Shown one piece after another: positions 21,095-29,768 of a DNA stretch of 64,000 nucleotides. The notes under the pieces were generated by a model, which was given only the letters and a program-made list of their open reading frames with translations, had not been told where the DNA came from and did no database searches. Both the position numbers and the translations under genes were made by a program. Position 1 is the stretch's first letter; each line of letters begins with the position of its first letter. The stretch covers positions 2,604,001 to 2,668,000 of the forward strand of contig KB899087.1 in NCBI GenBank assembly GCA_000378025.1, read 5' to 3'. The DNA is from Xanthobacteraceae bacterium 501b. Its GTDB lineage: Bacteria; Pseudomonadota; Alphaproteobacteria; Rhizobiales; Xanthobacteraceae.

Positions 21095-22300
21095 ATGAAG
21101 CACACCTGCATGCACACGCTGGCGCCCGGCGCGATCGTCCTGAAGGGCGAGAACGACGATCCGAATGAGATCGTCACCAAGGCGCTCGGCGATCTCACCA
21201 AGACCGTCACCGATGGCCAGAAGGCACTCGGCGAGCGCATCGCCGCGCTGGAGACCAAGGGCGGCAAACCGGACGACAAGAAGGACGACCCAGCGGCGAA
21301 GCTGGTGGAGCGCCTGGACAAGATCGAGGCGAAGATCAACCGCCCCGGCGGCAGCGCGGAGACCAAGGGCGAAACCAGCATCGAGCAGAAGGCGTTCGGC
21401 GCCTATCTCCGCCATGGCGACCGCGCCCCCGATGCCGAGCTGAAGGTGCTGACTGTCTCCAGCGACACGCAGGGCGGTTATCTCGCGCCGACCGAGATGT
21501 CGGCCGAGTTCATCCGCGACATTACCGAGTTCTCGCCGATCCGCACGCTCGCCACCGTGCGCGCCACGGTCGCCCCGGCGGTCAGCTACCCCAAGCGCAC
21601 CGGCATCACGAATGCCAAGTGGAAGGGCGAGACGCAGGCGCAGGAGGGTAGCGAGCCCGCCTTCGGTCAGGTTGAGATCCCGATCCGCGAGGTGAACACC
21701 TATGTGGACGTGTCCAACCAGCTGCTCGCCGACAGCGGCGGCACCGCCGAGGCGGAGATCAATCTCGCCCTCGCCGAGGACTTCGGCCAGAAGGAAGGCC
21801 TCGCCTTCGTCTCCGGCAATGGCATCCTCGAGCCGGAAGGCCTGCTGACCGGAGCCGGCATCGCCGAGACGCTGAACGGCCATGCGACGAACCTCTCGGC
21901 CGACCAGCTGATCGCCCTGATGTACGCGCTGCCGGCGTCCTACCGCTCGCGCGGTTCCTGGCTGATGAATGGCGGCACCCTCGCCAAGCTGCGCACCATG
22001 AAGGACGGTCAGGGCAACTATCTCTGGCAGCCGAGCTATCAGGCCGGCCAGCCGGAGATGATCCTCGGCCGCCCGGTGGTGGAAGCGATCGACATGCCCG
22101 ACGTGGCGGCGAGCGCCTATCCCGTCCTGTTCGGCGACTTCGCGACCGCTTACCGGATCGTCGACCGCTTGGCGCTGTCCATCCTCGTCAACCCGTACCT
22201 GCGCGCCACCGAGGGCATCACCCGCATTCATGCCACCCGCCGCACCGGCGCCGGCGTCGTGCAGGCCCGCGCGCTCCGCAAGCTCAAGATGGCGGCCTGA
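21095..22300 (+). CDS. HK97-family major capsid protein
   Basis: 401 residues. Residues 1-115 form a charged, helical delta-domain-like scaffold region (LGERIAALETKGG, LVERLDKIEAKIN). The mature fold begins near TVSSDTQGGYLAPTE, the usual cleavage neighbourhood. It carries the E-loop and P-domain signatures QAQEGSEPAFGQVEI and VDVSNQLLADS, and ends with DRLALSILVNPYLRATEG. Length and order after portal and protease are normal for HK97-type phages. Confidence 0.92.
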   Translation: MKHTCMHTLAPGAIVLKGENDDPNEIVTKALGDLTKTVTDGQKALGERIAALETKGGKPDDKKDDPAAKLVERLDKIEAKINRPGGSAETKGETSIEQKAFGAYLRHGDRAPDAELKVLTVSSDTQGGYLAPTEMSAEFIRDITEFSPIRTLATVRATVAPAVSYPKRTGITNAKWKGETQAQEGSEPAFGQVEIPIREVNTYVDVSNQLLADSGGTAEAEINLALAEDFGQKEGLAFVSGNGILEPEGLLTGAGIAETLNGHATNLSADQLIALMYALPASYRSRGSWLMNGGTLAKLRTMKDGQGNYLWQPSYQAGQPEMILGRPVVEAIDMPDVAASAYPVLFGDFATAYRIVDRLALSILVNPYLRATEGITRIHATRRTGAGVVQARALRKLKMAA

Positions 22301-22342
22301 CGGTCGCCAATCCCTTTCACGCGCTCCCCGGAGGAACATCCC

Positions 22343-22774
22343 ATGCGCGACATCATCTCGAATATCGCCGTCGTCGAGGCCGTCCCGCCGGCCGCTTATG
22401 CGGCGGACAACACCCCGGCGGCCATCGACCGCAAGGGGTTCGATTCCGCCATGCTGGCGATCCATGTCGGCGTCGGCGGCATCACTTTCAGCGGCGCGAA
22501 CAAGATCGAGTTCAAGCTGACGCACAGCGATGACGATGCGACCTATGCCGCCGTCACCATCGACGACGTGCAGGGCGTCGCCAGTGTCGGCGCCGGCGGC
22601 ATCGTCCGCTCGCTTATCGCCGCCCACGCTGCGCCCACGATCACCCGCGTCGGTTATGTCGGCAACAAGCGGTACCTGAAGTTGCTGGCGGACTTCTCCG
22701 GCACGCACGGCACCGCCACGCCGCTTTCCGCCACCGTCATCCAGGGCCACGCCCGCGACCGTCCGGTGGCGTGA
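22343..22774 (+). CDS. Phage head-associated protein of unknown function
   Basis: 143 residues, preceded by GGAGGAACATCCC. It is a beta-rich protein with VGVGGITFSGANKIEFKL and repeated acidic turns (HSDDDATY), and no signal peptide. Placement right after the capsid gene is typical of head decoration proteins in temperate phages, but this is a positional inference. Confidence 0.6.
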   Translation: MRDIISNIAVVEAVPPAAYAADNTPAAIDRKGFDSAMLAIHVGVGGITFSGANKIEFKLTHSDDDATYAAVTIDDVQGVASVGAGGIVRSLIAAHAAPTITRVGYVGNKRYLKLLADFSGTHGTATPLSATVIQGHARDRPVA

Positions 22775-22864
22775 ATCCTTGGGCGCCGTTCTCTGAGGGC
22801 ATGTAGCGGCCTGCCCAACAACGGAACCCCCGCCTCTCCGGCGCCCGGCTCGCAGGAGCTTCAG

Positions 22865-22990
22865 ATGGGAGGCAAGGCGGGGAAGGTCGCGAGCACCAAC
22901 CGGGCATCAGTGCCGGCCAAGGGCTCGCGGGCGGGCGCAGCGAGAGGCTGCGTCCGCCCACTCTCAGGAGAGCCAAAATGCTTATCGTGA
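22865..22990 (+). CDS. Possible 41-residue basic peptide
   Basis: A short frame starting MGGKAGKVASTN, with AGGAG seven bases upstream, sits in the 200-base gap between the decoration-like and connector genes and overlaps the connector start by 13 bases. It is rich in glycine, lysine and arginine. Codon use does not decide whether it is real; it could simply be leader sequence for the connector. Confidence 0.25.
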   Translation: MGGKAGKVASTNRASVPAKGSRAGAARGCVRPLSGEPKCLS

Positions 22991-23586
22991 TTACGCCTGC
23001 CGCCGGCCGCGATCTTACTACGCTTCCGGCAGTGACCGCTGAGCTCGGCATGGAGATCGGCGCTCAGCATGAGGCATATCTTCGCTCCCTCATCACCCAC
23101 ATAAGCCGGGCGATCGAGAGCTGGTGCGGGCGCAGCCTTGCCTGCGAGGGCGTGCGCGAGACGTTCCATCTGACGACACCGTCCGCTGCGCTGATCCTGG
23201 CGCGCTTCCCAATCGCGGTGATTGTCTCAGTCACCACAGAGGCCGGCGCGCTGGAGCCTTCACTGTATGAGGTCGATCCCGGCGCCGGCACGCTCTACCG
23301 CCTCACCACGTCCGGCGCCCGGTTCGCCTGGTCGCCTGGTCGCGTCGTGGTCGATTATAGCGCCGGGTTTATTCTGCCGGATGCCGAGGGGCGTGGCCTT
23401 CCCGAAGACATCGAGCGCGCGGCCATCCTCGCGGTGCGCAACGCCTTCCTGACGCGCGGCCGGGACCAGACGGTGCGCAGCGAGGATGTCGAGGGTATCG
23501 CCTCATCCACCTATGGCCTGCCTTCGGCGCTTCCCGCCGACGTCACCGACCTCCTGGCGCCGTACCGGCTGCCGGGCTTCGCGTGA
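22978..23586 (+). CDS. Phage gp6-like head-tail connector
   Basis: 202 residues. The helical N-terminal part (EAYLRSLITHISRAIESWCGRSL) and the closing segment (PEDIERAAILAVRNAFLTRGRD) are typical of HK97 gp6-type connectors, which form the ring under the portal. CTCAGGAGAGCC precedes the ATG. It is the fifth gene of the head module. Confidence 0.8.
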   Translation: MLIVITPAAGRDLTTLPAVTAELGMEIGAQHEAYLRSLITHISRAIESWCGRSLACEGVRETFHLTTPSAALILARFPIAVIVSVTTEAGALEPSLYEVDPGAGTLYRLTTSGARFAWSPGRVVVDYSAGFILPDAEGRGLPEDIERAAILAVRNAFLTRGRDQTVRSEDVEGIASSTYGLPSALPADVTDLLAPYRLPGFA

Positions 23587-23593
23587 GGTGTTT

Positions 23594-23950
23594 ATGCCGG
23601 TTCGCGCACCACGTATCTGCGGCTGCGGCCATCGTGTCGCCTCCAGCGAGCGCTGCCCCTGCGAGGCCAAGCGCAAGGCTCAATACGACCAGCGCCGGCC
23701 GTCCGCGCGGGAGCGTGGCTATGACACCGAATACCAGCGCCTCGCCTCCGCGTTTCTTAAAGAGCACCGGCGCTGCACTTGTGGCCAGCCGGCCGTTCTC
23801 GTGCGCCACAAGATCAGCATCCGCCTGCGGCCGGATCTGCGCATGTCGCAATCGAACTGGCTGCCGGGCTGCAGGGCCTGCAATGCGAAGGACGTCCAGC
23901 GGGAGCAGCGGACGAAGACCGGGGCGGTGTCGCCGCCATGGGAGAGGTAA
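23594..23950 (+). CDS. HNH-like endonuclease associated with phage terminase
   Basis: 118 residues. Paired cysteines (CGCGHRV, CPCEAKR, CTCGQPA, CRACNAKD) suggest a zinc-ribbon framework. The beta-beta-alpha core is VRHKISIRLRPDLRMSQSNW. The first histidine and the asparagine are present, but the final histidine position reads as CNAK, so catalysis is uncertain. HNH proteins next to terminase stimulate cos cleavage in several phages. It lies directly before terS. Confidence 0.7.
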   Translation: MPVRAPRICGCGHRVASSERCPCEAKRKAQYDQRRPSARERGYDTEYQRLASAFLKEHRRCTCGQPAVLVRHKISIRLRPDLRMSQSNWLPGCRACNAKDVQREQRTKTGAVSPPWER

Positions 23951-23955
23951 TCTTC

Positions 23956-24372
23956 ATGCGCGGTGCCAAGCCCTTCGCCATCGCTCCCGGCTCCTCACCG
24001 GTGCGTGAGCCGCTCGATCCCCCGGACTGGCTCTCGGAAGACGCGCGGGCCGAGTGGAACCGCGTGGCGCCGATCCTGATCGAGGAACGCCGCACCCTTA
24101 CCGTGACCGACATCGCGACGCTGGTGAACTATTGCGTTGCGGTAGGCCGGGCGGCCGAGGCGGAACGGATCATCAACGCCGAAGGCATGATCTACCAGAG
24201 CAAGACCGGGCCGAAAAAGCACCCGGCCGTCGCAATCTCCTCCGATGCCCAGACACAGGCTCGCTTGCTCGCTGGCGAGCTGGGGCTGACGCCGGTCAGT
24301 CGCTCTCGGCCGGCGGCGCGTGGTGGTGAGGGGAATTCCGGCCAGTCCAGCCTGTTCGACGTGGACTTCTGA
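23956..24372 (+). CDS. Terminase small subunit, P27 family
   Basis: 138 residues from the ATG at 23956, which has GGGAGAGG upstream; an in-frame ATG at 23938 is an alternative. The helical domain PPDWLSEDARAEWNRVAPIL, followed by LTVTDIATLVNYC and TGPKKHPAVAISSDA, is typical of P27-type TerS, which recognises phage DNA and recruits TerL. The stop is two bases before the terL start. Confidence 0.85.
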   Translation: MRGAKPFAIAPGSSPVREPLDPPDWLSEDARAEWNRVAPILIEERRTLTVTDIATLVNYCVAVGRAAEAERIINAEGMIYQSKTGPKKHPAVAISSDAQTQARLLAGELGLTPVSRSRPAARGGEGNSGQSSLFDVDF

Positions 24373-24374
24373 CC

Positions 24375-25976
24375 ATGGCGCGCTCGACTTATCCTGAATG
24401 GATCTTCGACGGCAGCGAAATCCCCGACCCGATGAGGTACGGGGCGCGCGCGGTGCGCTGGCTGGCCATGCTGCGCCATCCCAAGAGCACCTTGCCGGGG
24501 CGGCCGTTCAAGCTGGACCCGTGGCAAGAGCGTATCGTGCGCCGGATCTACGGGCCGCGCCATGAAGACGGCACGCGCATCGTCAAGACCGTCGTGCTGC
24601 TGCTTCCGCGCGGCAACCGCAAGACCGCGCTCGCGGCCGCGCTGGCGTTGCTGCACACGATCGGGCCGGAGCGGGTGCCGGGCGGCGAGGTGATCTCGGC
24701 GGCTGCTGACCGCAAGCAGGCGAGGCTCGCCTTTGCGGAGGCGCTGGGCATTGTCCGCACGGTGCCGGCTGCGGCTTCAAACACGCGCGTCGTCGACTAT
24801 CGCAACCGCCTCACCTTCCCGCGTGACGGCTCGTTCTATGAGGCGATCTCGGCCGATGCAGGCACCCAGCACGGACGGACGCCGGCCTTTGTGCTCGCCG
24901 ACGAGCTGCATGCCTGGCCAAAGCGCGAGCTATGGGACGTGTTGCGCTCCGGCCTCGTGAAACAGAAGGGTTCGCTCCTCGTCGTCGCCACCACGGCGGG
25001 CCGAGGCCAGGAGAACGTCGCTTGGGATATCGTAGACGATGCCCGCCGCGTGGCGCGCGGAGAGGTCGACGATCCCTCGATCCTGCCGATCATGTTCGAG
25101 GCGGACCGGGATTGCGATTGGACCGACGAGGCCGTCTGGCACCGGGTGAACCCCGGCCTCGCCTATGGCTACCCGGACCTTGAAGGCCTTCGCCAACTCG
25201 CCCGCGAGGGACAGCGCCGGATCGGCGACCGCGAGGCCTTCCGCCAGCTCAACCTCAATATCTGGCTCGATCACTCCGCCGACCCGTTCGTCGACATGGA
25301 CGTGTACGACGCCGGAGTCGAGCCGGTGGACCTCGATGCGCTGGAGGGCTTGCCCTGCTGGCTTGGTGTCGACCTCTCCAGCAATCACGACCTCACCGCC
25401 GTCGTCGCCGCCTGGCGCAACGAGGCCGGCGGCTACATCGTCCATCCCTGGTTCTTCTGTCCGGAAGACAATCTGCGCGCCCGCGCCGACCGCGACGGCG
25501 TGCCCTATCCGACCTGGGCCGAGCAGGGCTTCATTATCGCGACGCCCGGCAACGTCGTCGACTTCCGCACCGTGGAAGACACGATCCGCGACCTGTGCGC
25601 TCGCTTCAACGTGCAGGAGATCGCCTTCGATCCGCACCTCGCGCGCAACGTCATGAACAACCTGCTCGACGATGGCCTGCCGGCCGTGGAGATGCGGCAG
25701 GGCTGGGTGACGATGGCGCCGGCCGTCAAGGAATTGGAGCGCGCCGTTGTCGGCCGCCAGATGGCCCATGGTGGCCACCCGGTGCTGCGCTGGTGCTTCG
25801 ATAACATAGCCGTCCACACCGACAGCGCCGGCAACCGCATGTTCCACAAGGGTAAGAGCCGCGACCGGATCGACGGCGCCGTGGCATGCGCCATGGCCAT
25901 TGCCCGAGCGAGCGCAGAGGGCGGGGCGAGCATCTACGAAAGCGACGAGTGGTCGCCCGAACTCATGGTGATGTAG
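24375..25976 (+). CDS. Terminase large subunit
   Basis: 533 residues, the packaging motor and nuclease. The ATPase has a Walker A-like LLLPRGNRKTALAA (about residue 74) and Walker B FVLADELHAW. The coupling motif is VVATTAGRG. The RNase H-like nuclease contributes acidic residues in LGVDLSSNHDLTAVV and GAVACAMAIARA. Length and both domains are complete. It follows TerS and the HNH gene, so this block is intact although it lies downstream of the capsid genes. Confidence 0.92.
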   Translation: MARSTYPEWIFDGSEIPDPMRYGARAVRWLAMLRHPKSTLPGRPFKLDPWQERIVRRIYGPRHEDGTRIVKTVVLLLPRGNRKTALAAALALLHTIGPERVPGGEVISAAADRKQARLAFAEALGIVRTVPAAASNTRVVDYRNRLTFPRDGSFYEAISADAGTQHGRTPAFVLADELHAWPKRELWDVLRSGLVKQKGSLLVVATTAGRGQENVAWDIVDDARRVARGEVDDPSILPIMFEADRDCDWTDEAVWHRVNPGLAYGYPDLEGLRQLAREGQRRIGDREAFRQLNLNIWLDHSADPFVDMDVYDAGVEPVDLDALEGLPCWLGVDLSSNHDLTAVVAAWRNEAGGYIVHPWFFCPEDNLRARADRDGVPYPTWAEQGFIIATPGNVVDFRTVEDTIRDLCARFNVQEIAFDPHLARNVMNNLLDDGLPAVEMRQGWVTMAPAVKELERAVVGRQMAHGGHPVLRWCFDNIAVHTDSAGNRMFHKGKSRDRIDGAVACAMAIARASAEGGASIYESDEWSPELMVM

Positions 25977-26609
25977 ATGGCGTCCCGCTCCATGCGATCC
26001 ATCGTTGAGGCCATCGTGGCGCGAGACCTGGCGCCAGCCACGCAGAAGCGGATGGTGGCGGACTTCGCGCGGCAGCGGCTCGCTGATGGCGTGCAAGCCA
26101 ACCGGCAGGCCACCGGGCGCGAACCGACCTATGAGCAGATCGTTGATGGCCACACCGGCGCGTCGCTCGAAAGCGTCAACCTGCCGGGCCGGATCATCTT
26201 TCGCTTCGACGGCGGACTCGGTCGGGTGTTCGAGTGGATCGGTGACATGCTGGTGCAGCACTCACCCTTCGTGACCGGCGAATATCAGCGCTCGCACAGG
26301 TTTTATGCCGGCGGGCGGGAGATCGAGCCCGGCGGGAAGGTGCCGCCGGCCGATGAATATGTGTTCCTGTCGGTCGCGCCCTACGCGCGCCGGCTGGAGA
26401 AGCACTATGGGCCGGCCGGCATCTATGAGGCCGTTGCAGCCCTTGCCAATGCGCGGTTTCGCGACGTCGCTTCCGTCAAGTTCACATTTCGGACGCCGCA
26501 GGAGTTTGGCCTGCATCCGCCCGTTTCGTCGGGGCGCTCCCGTGCCCGCGCTCGTGAGCGAGCCGCCCGCGTTCCCGCCATCGTCATCGCAGGAGATCGC
26601 TCATGGTAG
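25977..26609 (+). CDS. Probable phage neck/head-tail joining protein
   Basis: 210 residues directly after terL. The middle contains VQHSPFVTGEYQRSHRFYA, recalling the signature of HK97 gp10-like neck proteins, where a helix is followed by a tG-x-(L/Y)-x-x-S segment. The tail is arginine-rich (SRARARERAARV). The function is inferred from this resemblance and position. It overlaps the tape-measure start by seven bases. Confidence 0.5.
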   Translation: MASRSMRSIVEAIVARDLAPATQKRMVADFARQRLADGVQANRQATGREPTYEQIVDGHTGASLESVNLPGRIIFRFDGGLGRVFEWIGDMLVQHSPFVTGEYQRSHRFYAGGREIEPGGKVPPADEYVFLSVAPYARRLEKHYGPAGIYEAVAALANARFRDVASVKFTFRTPQEFGLHPPVSSGRSRARARERAARVPAIVIAGDRSW

Positions 26610-28549
26610 CGCTTCGGGAAGTTCGAGAGATTGATATCAAGGCGACCGTCAACGGCGTTGATCAGGCTACGGATAAGCTTGATGGCCTCGCCAGAGCGGA
26701 TGATGCCGTCGTGGCAGCTGGTGAGCGCCTCGAGCGCTCCACCGCCAGCGTGGGCCGCTCGCTGGAGCGCTGGAACCGGACGCTCGATACTGGTTATACC
26801 GCCAGCAAGCATCTGGAGAAGGCAACGCGCGACCTGGCCGCCGCGCGGGCGGACGGCCTCATAACAGTGGAGCGGCAGAACCAGTTGCTCTCCATGGCGC
26901 ATGCCCGGTATGGCGGCGTCTCCGATCAGATCAAGGGGGTGAACGACAACACCAAGCTCGCCACTCATGAGGTCGGCCTCATGGGTGCGCAGTTCATGGA
27001 CCTGGGCGCCCAGATTGCCGGCGGCGGCGGTCTGTTCCTGCCGATCATCCAGCAGGGCGGGCAACTCGCTGGCCAGCTTGGCGACAGGGGCCTCAAGGGG
27101 GCCTTGGGTGCGCTCGGCGCCGGCCTGATGGCCTTCGTCACCAACCCGCTCAATCTCGCCGTACTGGGCCTCGCCAGCGCCGGGGCGGCGGCTACGTGGT
27201 TCTTCTCGACGGTTGGCGATGGCGCCAAGTCAACCGAGGACGTGTTCAAGGCACATGAGGACATCATCGGCCGGATCGGCGACCGCTACGGCGATGCCAC
27301 AGCGGCCGCCCGCGACTACGCCGAGGAATCTAACGCCATCCTCCGGCGCGCCGCCGAGCAGAGCGCCGCCGCGCTGCGGGAGCAGCTGGCAAACCAGTCT
27401 CAGGCGCTGCTCAGTCAACTCGGCACCAGCGTGCAGGCGCAGCGCCCCGAAGCCTATGGCCAGATCGCCAACGGTTTCGATCAGCCGCTTTTCAGCGCGG
27501 ACGCACGCTTCGCACCCTTCAAACAGCAGATCGACGACCTGACGACGTCCATCGCGGCCGGGACGCCGAAGATCACCGAGTTTCGCGAGGCGGTGAACGC
27601 CCTCGCCGCCGCGAACCCCGGCAATGGCCGGATGCGCCAGCTTGCCGACGAACTGCTGGCGTTGACCGATGAGGCCAGCAAGACGGCCCGCGCGCTCCCC
27701 GGCGCAGCTGCGGCGCTCCAGGCTCTCAGCGGGGCGGCGAGCGACGGCGTGCCGTCTCTCCGCACCTATGCCGATAGCGTGAAGGCGATCACCGACCTGG
27801 TGCCCGCCCTCGCGGCGCAGCAGAAGGTGATTTCCTCGCTCGCCGCCATTGACGGCAATCTGGCCAACGCTCTGGCGAAGTCCGCCGCCCTCGGCGGTTC
27901 CGAGGGCGCCATAGCTGCCCGCGCCGCGCAGCTTGAGGCGAATGCGCAGCGTGCCCGCGATGCCGTCACCGGCCTGACGGATGCGCAGGACAGGGCCAAG
28001 ACCTCGCTCGAAGCCTACACCCGGTCCTCTATCGTTGCCGGGTTGTCGCCCCGCGAGGCGGCACTCGCTCGCGAGAATGATGCCTATGGCAAGCAGATCG
28101 CCCTGCTGAAGGATGCGAACGCGGCGCAGGCCGATTACGACCTGGCCAACGAAGCACACCAGCGCAGCCTTGCCGCCATCGGCAGCCAGTACGGCGCGGA
28201 CGGCAACAAGCTGCGGCGCGGTCAGGGCGCGGCGGACCTGTTGCAGGACCAGCGGGCGCAGATCGAGGCGCTGGAGCTGGAAACCCGGCTGATCGGCACC
28301 AACGAGGCGGAGCGGGGCAAGCTCGTCGCTCGGCTTCAGGCCGAGCAGGATATGCGCTCGCGGGGCATCAGCCTGCTTTCCTCCGAGGCCGATGAGATCC
28401 GTGGCAATGCCGAGGCCATCGCCGGCCTGACGGCGGAATATGCCCGCAAGCAGCTGATGGACGACATCGCCTTTGACCGGGCGCAGACTGCCCGTTCGCC
28501 CCTACCGGTGGCGCCGCAAGCGGCCCTTATGATCGCTGTGGAGGTTTGA
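26603..28549 (+). CDS. Tape-measure-like phage tail protein, short
   Basis: 648 residues. Alternating polar helices (TVNGVDQATDKLDGLARADD) resemble the N-terminus of tape-measure proteins, and a hydrophobic segment near residues 190-215 (LGAGLMAFVTNPLNLAVLGL) matches their membrane-inserting region. Long alanine/glutamine-rich coiled coils follow. It stops soon after a coiled-coil segment (AEYARKQLMDDIAFDRAQ), where longer relatives continue, so it may be truncated or unusually short. No major tail protein gene precedes it. Confidence 0.65.
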   Translation: MVALREVREIDIKATVNGVDQATDKLDGLARADDAVVAAGERLERSTASVGRSLERWNRTLDTGYTASKHLEKATRDLAAARADGLITVERQNQLLSMAHARYGGVSDQIKGVNDNTKLATHEVGLMGAQFMDLGAQIAGGGGLFLPIIQQGGQLAGQLGDRGLKGALGALGAGLMAFVTNPLNLAVLGLASAGAAATWFFSTVGDGAKSTEDVFKAHEDIIGRIGDRYGDATAAARDYAEESNAILRRAAEQSAAALREQLANQSQALLSQLGTSVQAQRPEAYGQIANGFDQPLFSADARFAPFKQQIDDLTTSIAAGTPKITEFREAVNALAAANPGNGRMRQLADELLALTDEASKTARALPGAAAALQALSGAASDGVPSLRTYADSVKAITDLVPALAAQQKVISSLAAIDGNLANALAKSAALGGSEGAIAARAAQLEANAQRARDAVTGLTDAQDRAKTSLEAYTRSSIVAGLSPREAALARENDAYGKQIALLKDANAAQADYDLANEAHQRSLAAIGSQYGADGNKLRRGQGAADLLQDQRAQIEALELETRLIGTNEAERGKLVARLQAEQDMRSRGISLLSSEADEIRGNAEAIAGLTAEYARKQLMDDIAFDRAQTARSPLPVAPQAALMIAVEV

Positions 28550-28551
28550 TC

Positions 28552-29247
28552 ATGACGATCATCAATCAGGTCGTGCATCGGGGCGGCGTGATCCTCTTCG
28601 CCGATACCGCCGTCGCCGATGAGGTCGGGCGTTTGAGCCGCTTCGCGTCGAAGATACACACGCCGGGCGGCCACCTCTTCGGATGGATGGCCATGGGGTC
28701 GGGGGATGGCGCGCGGTTTGTCGCCGAGTGGCTGCCGGCTCATGCTGACTTCGATTATGCGGTGATTGCCCTTCCGGACATCCTGCGGCTTTGGCTGCCC
28801 TTTGGGGCCGCGCGGCTCGGCGATAATGCCCATATTCAGGTGCTGTTCGCCGGCTGGTCGGAGAGCCGGCGGGAATGGGCCGGAGCGATCATCGACACGC
28901 TGGAGGCGCCCGGCCGCCCGGCCTTCCAGATCGCCGATGCCGGGGTTTGCATCGGTCCCTGCGCCATCGGTGGCGCCATCCGCCCGTTCACGGATGCGGA
29001 GATACTCAAGAACATCGCGATCTTGAAGCCGGTGGAGTTTGCCCGCCGGGTGCTCAATGCGCGTCGCCGCGCCAGCGCCCTCCATGACGGAAAGTGTATT
29101 TCGGGCGGGGCGGGCGAGTTTGTCACGATCACCGACGATGGCGTGAAGCGCAAGAATATACTCGTTTGGCCTGACGCCGTCGGCGACACGGCCGAGGCCG
29201 TCGCAGCGCGCGCCCTGGCGGCGCCCGCGCCCAAGTTTCTGACCTGA
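28552..29247 (+). CDS. Phage tail-region protein of unknown function
   Basis: 231 residues. The ATG at 28552 has GGAGG six bases upstream; a TTG at 28546 in the same frame is less likely. The N-terminal half reads like an Ntn-hydrolase sheet (VILFADTAVADEVG, GWMAMGSGDGARFV), but this is only an impression and no nucleophile is certain. The C-terminal half is helical (LARRVLNARRRASALHD near its centre). I do not recognise the family; position suggests a virion or tail assembly role. Confidence 0.5.
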   Translation: MTIINQVVHRGGVILFADTAVADEVGRLSRFASKIHTPGGHLFGWMAMGSGDGARFVAEWLPAHADFDYAVIALPDILRLWLPFGAARLGDNAHIQVLFAGWSESRREWAGAIIDTLEAPGRPAFQIADAGVCIGPCAIGGAIRPFTDAEILKNIAILKPVEFARRVLNARRRASALHDGKCISGGAGEFVTITDDGVKRKNILVWPDAVGDTAEAVAARALAAPAPKFLT

Positions 29248-29262
29248 TAATCGAGGCGCGTC

Positions 29263-29658
29263 ATGAACCTCTCCACCATCCGCACCCATGCCGCCCGCAT
29301 CGAGGGCGGCGGCTGGGTGAATGATATCCCCGGTTTCGGCGACCTTCGGCTCAAGGTGCGGGGCATCACCAGCACAAGCGCCCGCGCCGCGCAGAAGGCG
29401 GCTCTGGCCGGGATGGGGTCGGTAGTACCGACGCCATCCGAAGGGCTCACGGAGGCGCAGGCGTCGGCCGTGACGGGCGCGACGATCCTCGGTGGCATCC
29501 TGCTGGGATGGGAGAACCTGACCGGCGACGGGGGCGAGGTGATCGCCTATTCGCCAGAGATGGCCGAACGGCTGGTGAATGCGCCGGATCTTGTCGCGCT
29601 GCGGGCGGCAATCTTGTGGGCGGCCGGCGAGGTTGGTAAAGGCGGCTCTGGAGAGTGA
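29263..29658 (+). CDS. Possible tail assembly chaperone-like phage protein
   Basis: 131 residues. The layout is a small beta domain (DIPGFGDLRLKVRGITS), a helix, then GATILGGILLGWENLTGDGG followed by YSPEMAERLVNAPDL and an alanine-rich helix. The W-x-N-L turn and the Y-S-P-E-x-A segment recall tail assembly chaperones that lie next to major tail genes in siphophages. Here it follows the tape-measure region instead of preceding it. It is the last high-GC gene before the AT-rich cassette. Confidence 0.5.
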   Translation: MNLSTIRTHAARIEGGGWVNDIPGFGDLRLKVRGITSTSARAAQKAALAGMGSVVPTPSEGLTEAQASAVTGATILGGILLGWENLTGDGGEVIAYSPEMAERLVNAPDLVALRAAILWAAGEVGKGGSGE

Positions 29659-29710
29659 GTAAGCTGCACTATCGCTAATATGGGGGCGTCACCGGCGAGA
29701 GCAAAAATGG

Positions 29711-29740
29711 CTGACAATCCATCCTGAAGCCAGATAAGAT
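29711..29740 (+). promoter_or_regulatory. Candidate promoter of the AT-rich two-gene cassette
   Basis: CTGACA (29711-29716) and TAAGAT (29735-29740) are separated by 18 bases and lie 29 bases before the ATG at 29769, with GGGGGGGATCA as ribosome site. This would let the cassette be expressed from the silent element independently of the late operon. Confidence 0.4.
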
Positions 29741-29768
29741 CTCCGACCACGGGATTTGGGGGGGATCA

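Noticed and set aside
20297..22750. 817-codon open frame antisense to the portal-protease-capsid genes
   Set aside because: High-GC shadow of three clear phage genes; no start site or recognisable motif.
24930..26261. 443-codon open frame antisense to terL
   Set aside because: Covers the whole terminase nuclease region in the opposite frame; composition is typical shadow sequence.
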